A stretch of 64,000 bases of DNA from Actinomycetes bacterium (GTDB lineage: Bacteria; Actinomycetota; Acidimicrobiia; Acidimicrobiales; Acidimicrobiaceae): NCBI GenBank assembly GCA_021826315.1, contig JAKAZZ010000001.1, positions 47,282 to 111,281 on the forward strand, written 5' to 3'. Both the position numbers and the translations under genes were made by a program. Under the pieces are notes generated by a model. That model ran no database searches. It saw only the letters and a program-made list of their open reading frames with translations, and had not been told where the DNA came from. Positions within the stretch are counted from its first letter, which is position 1; each line of letters begins with the position of its first letter. Positions 1 to 7,566 of this stretch are shown piece by piece.

Positions 1-279
1 TGCGGATCTAACGCCTTTGTCAAAGAGTCCCATCTCTCCGAAGAGGTCGCCACCTTCCATCATTGCTACGATCGACTCTTTGCGATCTAAGAAGGCTTTG
101 ACTATCCCAATTCGTCCCGACGAGACGATGTAAAGGGAGTTGGCCGTCGCATCCTCCTTGAAGAGTTCGTCATTTCGCTTCAGCGAGAGCATGCGATGTC
201 CTTTGACAACTTCTTGAAGTTCGCTGTCTGTAAGTGCGGCGAATAGTGATGTATTTGACAAAAGATTTGCAACGTCCAC
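1..279 (-). CDS. Crp/Fnr-family regulator, cyclic-nucleotide-binding domain (3' part cut by window edge)
   Basis: Reading leftwards from a GTG at 279, the frame stays open to the window edge and gives 93 residues of a cyclic-nucleotide-binding (cNMP) beta-barrel. Visible hallmarks are LFAALTDSEL at the start, LYIVSSGRIGIVK in the middle, and GGDLFGEMGLF, the phosphate-binding cassette of CRP-like proteins. The helix-turn-helix expected at the C-terminus would lie outside the window, so a transcription-factor role is inferred from the family, not seen. The gene diverges from carD across about 130 bp. No ATG lies in frame upstream; GTG 279 is the most likely start. It could also be a stand-alone cNMP-binding protein. 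Confidence 0.8.
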   Translation of the reverse strand, partial: MDVANLLSNTSLFAALTDSELQEVVKGHRMLSLKRNDELFKEDATANSLYIVSSGRIGIVKAFLDRKESIVAMMEGGDLFGEMGLFDKGVRSA

Positions 280-364
280 ACCTACACCATATCGAAATAA
301 ATAGGCCTTTATATGCCTAACACGACATTCGGTGCATGTTTGGTGCTATGTGGACGAAAATACG

Positions 365-386
365 GTTAAAATTTAACAGTAAGTTA
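365..386. promoter_or_regulatory. AT-rich palindrome before carD
   Basis: GTTAAA-A-TTTAAC is a near-perfect dyad at 365-377, and a further half-site-like GTTAAAT begins at 382. It sits 20-45 bp before the carD start, in the divergent spacer with the Crp/Fnr gene. TAAAAT inside the dyad could be a -10 box, but I find no convincing -35 at the right distance. Operator function is a guess. Confidence 0.2.
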
Positions 387-408
387 AATGTCTAGCTTCG
401 GGAGCATC

Positions 409-888
409 ATGAAGTACGAGGTTGGAGACAAAGTTGTCTACCCCCATCACGGAGCTGCAATAATTCAAAAGCGCGAAAATATCGACTTCAATGGCACCAC
501 CACTGAGTATCTGGTTTTGAAGCTTGCATTTGGAGACTTGACTCTTAAAGTTCCAGTTGAGAGAGCAGAAGAGGTCGGTATCCGCGAAGTAATCAACGAC
601 GAAGAGGTCGAAGAAGTATTTGCGGTTCTCAAGAAAAAAGATGCTCGTATGCCGACCAACTGGTCTCGACGCTACAAAAATCACGTTGAGAAGCTCAAGT
701 CGGGCGATATCTACCAAGTTGCTGAGGTAGTTCGTAACTTGACGATTCGCGACAATGACAAAGGATTGAGTGCTGGCGAGAAGAGAATGCTTTCCAAGGC
801 CCGTCAGATCTTGGTGTCTGAGTTGACTTTCGCACTTGATGTACCAGAGGGTGAGGCCGAGTCGCGACTAGACGAGGCACTCAGTTAA
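409..888 (+). CDS. carD: CarD-family RNA polymerase-binding transcription regulator
   Basis: CarD binds the RNA polymerase beta subunit and stabilises open promoter complexes at rRNA and other housekeeping promoters. The protein begins MKYEVGDKVVYPHHGAA, typical of the Tudor-like RNAP-interaction domain (about residues 1-55). A helical DNA-binding domain follows, with the PTNWSRRYKNH segment that carries the conserved tryptophan contacting the upstream edge of the -10. Length 159 aa fits the family. An in-frame ATG at 388 would add seven residues; I prefer 409 because homologues start MKY/MIF and a GGGAG lies just before it. It heads a cluster with ispD, ispF and rlmB, the same order as in mycobacteria except that cysS is absent. 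Confidence 0.93.
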   Translation: MKYEVGDKVVYPHHGAAIIQKRENIDFNGTTTEYLVLKLAFGDLTLKVPVERAEEVGIREVINDEEVEEVFAVLKKKDARMPTNWSRRYKNHVEKLKSGDIYQVAEVVRNLTIRDNDKGLSAGEKRMLSKARQILVSELTFALDVPEGEAESRLDEALS

Positions 889-909
889 AGAGTTTAAGGC
901 AATCGGCCA

Positions 910-1569
910 TTGTTGGATGCTAGAAACGACGACGTTGCAGTAGTACTCATGGCAGCTGGCGCTTCATCTCGGTATGGACGAGATAAGTGCCTTGAGTATC
1001 TCGATGGTTCGGTAACTGTACTCGATCACTCCTACGACGTGGCGCGAGAAGTTAGTGAAAATGTGGTAATAGCGGCCTCTGGGGCTACTTTGGAGTATTG
1101 CGAGAGCCGGGGTTATCCCTGTGTTCAAGGGGGCTCTACGCGATCGGAGAGTGTATTGAATGCACTCAATGCCCTAGACGATGCTTCGATCATTCTCGTT
1201 CATGATTCAAGTCGACCTCTAGCAAGCGCCGAGCTTTACCGACGTGTGATAGCCAAAATTCGGAGTGGTGAAGACGTGGTTGTCCCAGTCCTTCCCGTAG
1301 TGGATTCGATGAAGGTAAAGACCGTCGACGGATTTGTCACCGTTGACCGAAGCGATAAGTTCATAGTTCAAACGCCACAGGGTCTATCACTGTTGGCTCG
1401 TAATCGCTTGTTAGATGCGCATCTGGAAAGCACTGACGAATCGGGCGCGGCAGAGTTGCTTGGAATTAGGGTATCGACGGTTGAGGGCGAACGAGGAAAT
1501 ATCAAAATCACTTATCCGGATGACATTGATATTGTTCGGGCTCTACTGTCAGTCTTAAGGCGGGAGTAG
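910..1569 (+). CDS. ispD: 2-C-methyl-D-erythritol 4-phosphate cytidylyltransferase
   Basis: IspD transfers CMP from CTP to 2-C-methyl-D-erythritol 4-phosphate in the MEP isoprenoid pathway. The N-terminal nucleotide-binding signature LMAAGASSRYGRDK is clear, as are VHDSSRPL (usually VHDAARP) in the middle and FIVQTPQGL towards the C-terminus. At 219 aa it is of normal length. The start appears to be TTG at 910; a second TTG follows immediately. It lies 21 bp after carD and 6 bp before ispF, so the two MEP enzymes are almost certainly co-transcribed and translated in step. Cytoplasmic. Confidence 0.93.
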   Translation: MLDARNDDVAVVLMAAGASSRYGRDKCLEYLDGSVTVLDHSYDVAREVSENVVIAASGATLEYCESRGYPCVQGGSTRSESVLNALNALDDASIILVHDSSRPLASAELYRRVIAKIRSGEDVVVPVLPVVDSMKVKTVDGFVTVDRSDKFIVQTPQGLSLLARNRLLDAHLESTDESGAAELLGIRVSTVEGERGNIKITYPDDIDIVRALLSVLRRE

Positions 1570-1575
1570 TCCACA

Positions 1576-2076
1576 TTGGATATTACCAGTTTGCGAGTCG
1601 GAAGTGGTCTTGACATCCACAAGCTTTCCAGCGATCCAGAGCGTCGCTTTATCGTAGGTGGCGTTGAAATACAGCCTTCGAATGGTCCAATTGGGCACTC
1701 AGATGGAGATCCATTGTGCCACGCGATAGCGGACTGCCTGTTGGGCGCTAGTGGACTTGGAGATATTGGCGATCATTTTGGTGATACCGATCCTCAATGG
1801 AAGAACGTCGATTCAATGGATCTGCTTAGAAGAGTCGTAGATATGGTAAGGGGTTTGGGATACCAGATTCTCAACATTGACAGCACCATTGTTTTACAGC
1901 ATCCGAAGGTTAAGCGTTTTCGTCCGATGATGCAGGAGCGATTAACGCAAGTGGTGGGTGCTCCTGTATCGGTGAAGGCTAAGAGTCCCGAAGAGGTGGG
2001 ATCTTTAGGACAAAGTGAAGGCGTTGTTGCATTTGCGACGGCGCTTTGCCTCTCACCAAATAGTTCAAATATCTAA
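1576..2076 (+). CDS. ispF: 2-C-methyl-D-erythritol 2,4-cyclodiphosphate synthase
   Basis: IspF cyclises CDP-ME 2-phosphate to ME-cyclodiphosphate, two steps after IspD. The zinc ligands D13 and H15 (GSGLDIHKL) and the block IGHSDGDPLCHAIADCLLGA with the third histidine are present, followed by GDIGDHFGDTDPQWK and, near the C-terminus, VSVKAKSPEEVGSLG. Length 166 aa matches the trimeric family. Start is TTG at 1576, 6 bp after the ispD stop. rlmB follows after 28 bp. Confidence 0.94.
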   Translation: MDITSLRVGSGLDIHKLSSDPERRFIVGGVEIQPSNGPIGHSDGDPLCHAIADCLLGASGLGDIGDHFGDTDPQWKNVDSMDLLRRVVDMVRGLGYQILNIDSTIVLQHPKVKRFRPMMQERLTQVVGAPVSVKAKSPEEVGSLGQSEGVVAFATALCLSPNSSNI

Positions 2077-2104
2077 GATATTTTTTCTTCTGAAAGAAGG
2101 GTTT

Positions 2105-2914
2105 ATGGCAAGGCCAAATCAGCGTAACGGTAGAGGCGACGGACGGGGTGAAGACTACTCCAAGCGTCGGCGATCAGTTGGCGGTGACCAAGTTGAGGGT
2201 CGTCAATCCGTTAAGGAACTCGTCTTTGCGAATCGTAGAAGTGTTGAGCAGATATGGATCGAAGAGACGGTAGTTCGCAAGGGAATCGTAAACGAGATCA
2301 TCGAAAAGAGCGTGAACAGGCGTATTCCAGTTCATACAGTCTCGACACGACGATTTGAAAGTGCAGTTAGGTCCGAAGGTTCTCAAGGAGTCATCGCTTT
2401 CTGTGCGGCACTGCGAGAAGTGGAACTCTCAGAGCTGGTAACTTCAAAGACGAACCCTTTCTTGCTGGTGATCGATGGCATCACAGACCCACGTAACCTA
2501 GGAGCTATTTTGCGATCTGGTGAACTGGCGGGGGTAACTGGAGTTGTTCTGCCGTCGCATCGATCGGCCATGGTGACTCCATCTGCGACAAAGGCAGCAG
2601 CCGGAGCTATTGAGTACTTGGACTTTTCACTAGTTCCAGGAGTGCCTTCGGCTCTTATGGAATTGCAAAAGTTAAATGTTTTGTGCGTTGGGTTGGATCT
2701 AAATGGAACCTCGACGATCTATGACCTTCCAAAATTTGAAGAGACTCCAGTTGCGCTTGTCTTGGGTGCAGAGGATAAAGGCATGAGTCGGCTCACCGCA
2801 GAGAGGTGTGACCTGATAGCCAAGATTCCTCAATTTGGACGTTTGGACTCGTTGAATATTTCGGTAGCTGCATCTATTGCGATGTTTGAAATTGCTCGAA
2901 GTCGAGTCAAATAA
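2105..2914 (+). CDS. rlmB: 23S rRNA 2'-O-ribose methyltransferase, SpoU/TrmH family (RlmB type)
   Basis: This SPOUT-class SAM methyltransferase probably methylates the 2'-OH of G2251 in the 23S rRNA peptidyl-transferase loop. The three SpoU motifs are present: NLGAILRSGELAGV, VLGAEDKGMSRL and DSLNISVAASIAMFE, the last two building the trefoil knot. A basic, glycine/arginine-rich tail of about 35 residues precedes the substrate-binding domain, as in other actinobacterial RlmB proteins. I choose ATG 2105 because AGAAGG lies at the right distance; the frame is open further upstream into ispF. In mycobacteria cysS separates ispF and rlmB; here they are adjacent. Related tRNA or other rRNA methylases share the fold, so the exact target is inferred. 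Confidence 0.88.
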   Translation: MARPNQRNGRGDGRGEDYSKRRRSVGGDQVEGRQSVKELVFANRRSVEQIWIEETVVRKGIVNEIIEKSVNRRIPVHTVSTRRFESAVRSEGSQGVIAFCAALREVELSELVTSKTNPFLLVIDGITDPRNLGAILRSGELAGVTGVVLPSHRSAMVTPSATKAAAGAIEYLDFSLVPGVPSALMELQKLNVLCVGLDLNGTSTIYDLPKFEETPVALVLGAEDKGMSRLTAERCDLIAKIPQFGRLDSLNISVAASIAMFEIARSRVK

Positions 2915-2934
2915 ACGCCCTGAAAATGGAGGAG

Positions 2935-3007
2935 AGCCGGTGGTCGGACTCGAACCGACGACCTGACGATTACAAATCGCCTGCGCTACCAACTGCGCCA
3001 CACCGGC
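2935..3007 (-). tRNA. tRNA-Thr (anticodon UGU)
   Basis: Read on the minus strand, the 73 nt fold as a cloverleaf. The acceptor stem GCCGGTG/CACCGGC is perfect. The anticodon arm GGCGA/TCGTC closes a 7-nt loop TTTGTAA whose middle bases TGT read ACA (threonine). The T-arm has GGTTCGAGTCC. CCA is not encoded. It lies tail to tail with rlmB. Confidence 0.96.
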
Positions 3008-3019
3008 AATAGGCATAAC

Positions 3020-3048
3020 ATTATAACTTGGCCGATCGGTACTGTAAC
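3020..3048 (-). promoter_or_regulatory. Sigma-70-type promoter of tRNA-Thr
   Basis: On the minus strand GTTACA (-35, four of six consensus bases) and a perfect TATAAT (-10, complement of 3020-3025) are separated by exactly 17 bp. Transcription would begin about six bases before the mature tRNA 5' end at 3007. The -35 lies inside a 10-bp hairpin sequence (3035-3058, one G-T pair, loop TAAC), which might also act on the downstream plus-strand gene. Confidence 0.7.
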
Positions 3049-3136
3049 CAGTGCCGATGCAGTTTGAAGAAACTTTTTGTAACTTTAATTGCAATATCTG
3101 CATCTTCAATTGCTACTGTTAAAGCTGGTGAATAAC

Positions 3137-4072
3137 ATGACTGTTATTCAACCTAATTTAGCTCCTAAGCCTAGGATCGTTGAACGGTTCACAAGGGAGA
3201 TTTTCTTGACAGACGGCCAGTATCCCGACGATGAAATTTTTGCGCGCCCGGTTGCAAAGCGGCCAAATCAAAGCGCTCCTACGCCAACAAAGCCTGTTAT
3301 TGGCTTTAAAGAAAGTGAAAGAAAGCCAAAACGTCAGCACGCGGCAAGTACTGGTCATTCCTATGATGCTGCAGTCGCACGTCGTCTGTTGGTAGGCGGC
3401 GTTGTCGCAGTTTCCTTTGTTGGACTAATCGGATACGGTTTTTTCGGGGGAGGCTCAACGAGCCCAAGTAGCTTAGCAAGCGGATCTTCAACGATTCCAG
3501 CCACCGTTGGTACAGCGTCATCTTTGCCAGCTAACCAACAGGCGGCGACGTCGCCGGCCACTACCGCCTCGGTTGCGCACGATTCGGCGCCTACAACACT
3601 TTCACAGAATTCGGCTACGACGCAACCTACGGTTCCACCGGTTACTGCCGCGTCAACCACTACTACACGACTTCCTCCAACTACCGTGGTGGTAACAACT
3701 ACTACGGCCGTAACTTCGATTTCGGCTGCCTCGTCGGCAACTACATTGCCACCTGGTGTGAATCCGGCAAATGCATCGATCACAGTTAGGGTTGCAAATG
3801 CAACGAATGTGGCTGGGGCGGCTACGTCAGTAACTGAAGAACTCGGAAGATTGGACTTTAACGTTCTCGGTCCGGCAAATGCTCCAACGACTAATCCATC
3901 GGCAACGGTTGTTTACTACGCGGCTGGTTTTCAAGTCGCAGGTGATGCAGTAGCTAGGATTCTCGGAGTTCCGCAATCGCAGATCAAACAATACAGTTCA
4001 GGTGCAGTTATCGGTGCAGTAGCTCCATCAGATGTAAATGTTGTACTTGGTCTCGATGTTGCGGCAAAGTAG
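3137..4072 (+). CDS. Membrane-anchored LytR_C-domain protein
   Basis: This is a single-pass membrane protein with an extracytoplasmic LytR C-terminal domain and no LytR/CpsA/Psr catalytic domain. About 70 basic, proline-containing residues come first. One hydrophobic segment follows (LLVGGVVAVSFVGLIGYGFF), then a long Ser/Thr/Ala-rich linker of some 120 residues that probably crosses the cell wall. The last 95 residues form the LytR_C fold, with ITVRVANATNVAGAA and a closing VNVVLGLD. LytR_C domains occur in cell-envelope proteins; the binding partner is unknown. Start ATG 3137 is my choice; GTG 3128 is possible. The linker is repeat-rich and its codons create long spurious reading frames on both strands. 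Confidence 0.75.
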   Translation: MTVIQPNLAPKPRIVERFTREIFLTDGQYPDDEIFARPVAKRPNQSAPTPTKPVIGFKESERKPKRQHAASTGHSYDAAVARRLLVGGVVAVSFVGLIGYGFFGGGSTSPSSLASGSSTIPATVGTASSLPANQQAATSPATTASVAHDSAPTTLSQNSATTQPTVPPVTAASTTTTRLPPTTVVVTTTTAVTSISAASSATTLPPGVNPANASITVRVANATNVAGAATSVTEELGRLDFNVLGPANAPTTNPSATVVYYAAGFQVAGDAVARILGVPQSQIKQYSSGAVIGAVAPSDVNVVLGLDVAAK

Positions 4073-4091
4073 CTAGACAGATGAATCTTTC

Positions 4092-4910
4092 ATGACGCGG
4101 GCGTTAGACGACAAGAAATCCTTCTTTCAAGGGTTGCTAGGCGAGCGCGTGGGGGCCTGCTTCGTTTTTGACTTCGACGGAACTTTAGCGCCAATCGTCG
4201 TCGATCCGACGACCGCTGCCGTCAGTCAGCCTTTGATAGAGCCTCTGAGAGCCCTTTCGCAACTTGCAGCTGTCAAGATTATTTCGGGAAGACCAGTCGA
4301 TTTTTTGCGTGAGAAGCTTTTCGCTGTCTTTCCAAATGAGAGAGATTCGATCGAAATATTCGGTAAGTATGGAATCGAAAGAGGTACCCTCAAGGAGGGA
4401 GTTACAAGCACTTTTCAAGTGGCTCGGGAATCATTGGATCAACTTCGAAGCTTGCAGGTCGCGATGGAGGCGGTGATGCCCGAGAGGTGTTTCATCGAGG
4501 AGAAGGGCACTTCAACCGGTTATCATTTTCGTTTAAATCCAACACAGCAGTCGCACATCCGCGATCTTATCGACGGAAATATCAAGGATCATGGCCTTGA
4601 CAAGCTCGAAGTACATGGCGGAAAGATGGTCTTTGAGGTTATGGTAAGTGGTGTACCAACTAAAGGTGCCTCGATATCGACTTTCAAGGAAGACTTTCGC
4701 GGCATATTTTTTGCTGGAGATGACCTAGGGGACGTCGATGCCTTTAAGGTTATTTCGGATTTGCCAGAACCAAGTGGCCTCACCGTTCTTGTAAGAGGGA
4801 GTGCTGAGACTGAAGCTCGGGTGGGTGCCAGTGTGGACTTGATCGTCAGCGATCAAGTCCACCTTGCGGAACTAATACGCGAACTTTTAGGTCAGAGCAT
4901 CGGTTTTTAG
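4092..4910 (+). CDS. otsB: Trehalose-6-phosphate phosphatase
   Basis: OtsB is a HAD-superfamily phosphatase that dephosphorylates trehalose 6-phosphate to trehalose. HAD motif I is FVFDFDGTLAPIV (nucleophile Asp in DFDGT), motif II is KIISGRP, and motif IV is FFAGDDLGDVDAF. The cap region holds HGGKMVFEV, the usual trehalose-phosphatase signature before motif III. 272 aa is typical. The gene faces otsA, the two stop codons being only 2 bp apart, so the synthase and phosphatase are not in one operon although they are neighbours. Trehalose would serve osmoprotection or envelope glycolipid synthesis. Confidence 0.92.
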   Translation: MTRALDDKKSFFQGLLGERVGACFVFDFDGTLAPIVVDPTTAAVSQPLIEPLRALSQLAAVKIISGRPVDFLREKLFAVFPNERDSIEIFGKYGIERGTLKEGVTSTFQVARESLDQLRSLQVAMEAVMPERCFIEEKGTSTGYHFRLNPTQQSHIRDLIDGNIKDHGLDKLEVHGGKMVFEVMVSGVPTKGASISTFKEDFRGIFFAGDDLGDVDAFKVISDLPEPSGLTVLVRGSAETEARVGASVDLIVSDQVHLAELIRELLGQSIGF

Positions 4911-4912
4911 CT

Positions 4913-6313
4913 CTACGCGAACCAAGCAATCTGCATTTGCAGCCACTTCGATGGGTTACGCTTTTTCAGCTCTTCCACGAGCTCTACACTACGAGATTTT
5001 CGTACCTCTTCACTCTGTTCAAGGATGGAGTGCATAGCAAGTGCAGTCTCTCGAATGTCGTATGGATTCACTAACTTGGCCTTTTCGCCGACCACTTCGG
5101 CAATCCCCGCATTGCGGGAGAGGACCAATCCCCCATTTCGCTCATTTATTAGTGGACCTTCACTGGCAACTAGGTTGTATCCGTCTCGAATGGGATTTAC
5201 CAAGAGAACGTCGTTCTCTTTTAAAAGTGCTAGTGATAGTTCAAAGTTATCTTCGGTGAATTTATAGATTGGATCTGTCGGCAAATCTAGGCCAAGGCGG
5301 GAAGCTAGTTCCCTTAGGTACGCATTTGACTCTTCAATTTTTGATTCCACTTCATGAGCGTACGAGGTGTAGTCTTCGAGTGCCTCGCGACTTGGGTAGC
5401 AGTTAGCAATGTGGACAACAGATTTCATAAGGTGAGGGTAGAAGCGGAACAACTCTACAACAGAGTCGATGCCTCGGAGGATGTTTTTAGAGGGCTCCAT
5501 CCGATCAACTCTTGCGATTATCCTGCGGCCTGCTGCAATCTCTCGAATCTTAGATCGTTCCTGTTTGACTGCATCTCCACTCGCAGCGGAGACTATGTCG
5601 TCGATATCTGTTCCAAGGGGATTTACGTGAAGATTCGGAAGTGGGCTTCGGCCGGTAAAGCGGAGATATACCTCTGAAAAGTTATCTAGCCAGCGCTGTG
5701 CATGAAACCCTATGTGGGCTACTTTAGACATCGATCCAAGTAGCTGGTCTCTTACTTCTTCAGGTAGTATCTCAAATTCTGAGGCGGAAGCAAATGGCGT
5801 GTGCAGAAAGAGTGAGATCGAGATGTCTTCGCGCAGTTGTCCAAGGTAATTCGGAACCATGAACATGTGGTAGTCCTGGAGAAGTACTTTGGCGTTCTCC
5901 GGTGCTACTTTGGCGATTGCATGTGCGATGAGTTCAGAGAATTCGTTGTAGTTCTTCCAATCAAGGTAGAACTGAGTGTCGAACTTGGGCGACCGAGTCA
6001 CTGGAAACATCCCATGCAACAAGTACCAGAGAATCTTATTTGACACGTCGTTGTAGGCTGCGCGATGTATGTCTTCAGCGATCGGAATCGGTATTAAATT
6101 TAGGTCGCCCTGCGTTAGAGATCCAGCCTCGAATGCCTCGATCTCCAAGTCGGTTGATATTGGAAATAGCCACTTGGCGAGGTCGTTGTGGACCAACGGA
6201 CTGATCGCCGACGCCAGTCCTCCCCCAGACCTACTTACAGTGACTCCCTGACCGTCTTGCGACTTCTTTGCAGCTACTGGACCCCGATTTGAAACGATTA
6301 TGTATGAGTTCAT
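4913..6313 (-). CDS. otsA: Trehalose-6-phosphate synthase-type glycosyltransferase (GT20)
   Basis: A GT20-family enzyme expected to join an activated glucose to glucose 6-phosphate, giving trehalose 6-phosphate for OtsB. Family features: SNRGPVA near the N-terminus (the G-rich donor loop), LLQDYHMFMVP, HTPFASASEF, HIGFHAQRW and, in the C-terminal half, VDRMEPSKNILRG and PIRDGYNLVASEG. These differ from E. coli-type OtsA, which has VDRLDYTKG and DGMNLVAKE, and resemble the variant found in several actinobacteria. Length 466 aa is normal. The donor (UDP- or ADP/GDP-glucose) and even the acceptor cannot be fixed from sequence; convergent pairing with otsB supports the trehalose assignment. Confidence 0.82.
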   Translation of the reverse strand: MNSYIIVSNRGPVAAKKSQDGQGVTVSRSGGGLASAISPLVHNDLAKWLFPISTDLEIEAFEAGSLTQGDLNLIPIPIAEDIHRAAYNDVSNKILWYLLHGMFPVTRSPKFDTQFYLDWKNYNEFSELIAHAIAKVAPENAKVLLQDYHMFMVPNYLGQLREDISISLFLHTPFASASEFEILPEEVRDQLLGSMSKVAHIGFHAQRWLDNFSEVYLRFTGRSPLPNLHVNPLGTDIDDIVSAASGDAVKQERSKIREIAAGRRIIARVDRMEPSKNILRGIDSVVELFRFYPHLMKSVVHIANCYPSREALEDYTSYAHEVESKIEESNAYLRELASRLGLDLPTDPIYKFTEDNFELSLALLKENDVLLVNPIRDGYNLVASEGPLINERNGGLVLSRNAGIAEVVGEKAKLVNPYDIRETALAMHSILEQSEEVRKSRSVELVEELKKRNPSKWLQMQIAWFA

Positions 6314-6396
6314 CGTCTACTAACTTAGCGAGGTTCTAAGCGTCCGATGAACCTGAGCTGTGTTTGTGGTTCGCAAAGTTATTAGCATCATGGAAC

Positions 6397-7413
6397 GTGA
6401 AGGTCCTACTTTTGGTCGATAAATTTAGGGGCACCTTGAGCGCCCGGGAGGCAATAGACGTTGTAGTGTCGTCTGCCCCAAGCTGGGCAGAGGTCAGAGG
6501 AATCGGACTCTCTGACGGAGGGGAGGGACTGCTTGACGCTATCTCCGTTGAGCGATTTCCAGTCATGGTTCACGGTCCTCTCGGTGCCCAGGTGCAGGCG
6601 GAATTTGGTCGTTCGGCGGATGGAGCAGCCCTTATTGAGATGGCAAAGGCCTCGGGCCTAACGCTTGCCGGAGGTAGGGAGTTGAATGATCCGATTGCCG
6701 CATCGACGATCGGTACAGGGGAATTGATCAAGGCCGCTATCGAAAAGGGATTTCAAAGTATCGTTGTCGGATGCGGTGGATCTGCAACTACCGATGGAGG
6801 CTTTGGGTCCTTTGAGGTACTCCGGACGCTGAGGGGATTCGATAGAGTCGAACTTACCTGCTTACACGACGTTGAGACCAAATTTCTTGATGCAGCGAAA
6901 GACTTCGCTCCCCAAAAGGGGGCCACTTCCAAACAGGTTGAATTTCTGCGGCGACGCCTTATGGGTACCGCACAGATATATTCCGGAGTTTATGGCATAT
7001 CACCCATGGAGGTGGCCGGGAGCGGTGCGGCCGGTGGACTGGCGGGTTTTCTTTACTGCGCCGGCGCCACTTTGGTACGAGGCTTTGACTACGTCGCTGA
7101 GGTCTTGGAGGTAGCACGTGCGGTTGAAGAGTGTGATGTAGTTGTGACGGGCGAGGGGCTTTTAGACGCAGAGAGCTTTAACGGGAAAGTGGTTGGAGAG
7201 GTAGTGCAGTTGGCTAGAGCGGCTTCGAAGCCGGTCTTTTTGCTATGCGGTGATTCTGCCCTTTCCTCAGGGCATAACTACTTCGACGAATCAATCAAGG
7301 CTGTAACGATGGCGGAATTGGTAGGAATCGATCGGGCGGTGAATGAACCGTATTCTTCGTTAGCGTTGGCTGCATCGGAGCTTTTTGAACGCGAGATCGC
7401 CCAATATCGCTAG
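6397..7413 (+). CDS. Glycerate kinase (GarK/GlxK, type 2 family)
   Basis: This ATP-dependent kinase phosphorylates D-glycerate, probably at O-2, feeding it into lower glycolysis. The N-terminus VKVLLLVDKFRGTLSAREA matches the family start pattern, and LSDGGEGLLDAI, GTGELIKAAI, VGCGGSATTDGG and VVTGEGLLDAESFNGK are the conserved blocks. I place the start at GTG 6397, where homologues begin; the frame is open back to a TTG at 6364. About 338 aa is slightly short but all motifs are present. The riboswitch-controlled methionine/threonine genes follow after a gap and are probably a separate transcript. Confidence 0.87.
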   Translation: MKVLLLVDKFRGTLSAREAIDVVVSSAPSWAEVRGIGLSDGGEGLLDAISVERFPVMVHGPLGAQVQAEFGRSADGAALIEMAKASGLTLAGGRELNDPIAASTIGTGELIKAAIEKGFQSIVVGCGGSATTDGGFGSFEVLRTLRGFDRVELTCLHDVETKFLDAAKDFAPQKGATSKQVEFLRRRLMGTAQIYSGVYGISPMEVAGSGAAGGLAGFLYCAGATLVRGFDYVAEVLEVARAVEECDVVVTGEGLLDAESFNGKVVGEVVQLARAASKPVFLLCGDSALSSGHNYFDESIKAVTMAELVGIDRAVNEPYSSLALAASELFEREIAQYR

Positions 7414-7472
7414 AACTGACCAATCGAAGCGATCTAGTCAATTGCTCTAGGTAGACTTGACGCAACAAATAT

Positions 7473-7556
7473 TTCATCAAGAGCGGTCGAGGGACGGGCC
7501 CTACGACGCCGCGGCAACCGCTTCTGCGAAGAAGGTGCCAACGCCCGAGCGATGAG
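7473..7556 (+). promoter_or_regulatory. SAM-I (S-box) riboswitch
   Basis: The segment carries the conserved blocks of the S-adenosylmethionine-I aptamer in order: AAGAGCGGTCGAGGGA (P1/P2 side), GGCCCTACGACGCC then GCGGCAACC (P2/P3 junction), and AAGGTGCCAAC (P4 side). A closing P1 helix is visible: TCATC at 7474-7478 pairs with GATGA at 7551-7555. The 3' strand of P1 runs straight into the Shine-Dalgarno GAGGAGG (7555-7561) of the next gene, starting 7567. With SAM bound, P1 would mask ribosome entry, so control is probably translational. SAM-I switches govern methionine, cysteine and SAM genes, which bears directly on the next two genes. Confidence 0.9.
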
Positions 7557-7566
7557 GAGGATACAG

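Noticed and set aside
3035..3058. 10-bp hairpin as a terminator for the plus strand
   Set aside because: No T tract follows, and the sequence contains the -35 of the tRNA-Thr promoter; left as a note there.
3361..3783. Long minus-strand frame (140 codons) opposite the LytR_C gene
   Set aside because: Shadow of the Ser/Thr/Ala-rich linker; low-complexity Val/Glu-rich translation, no start signal, no family resemblance.
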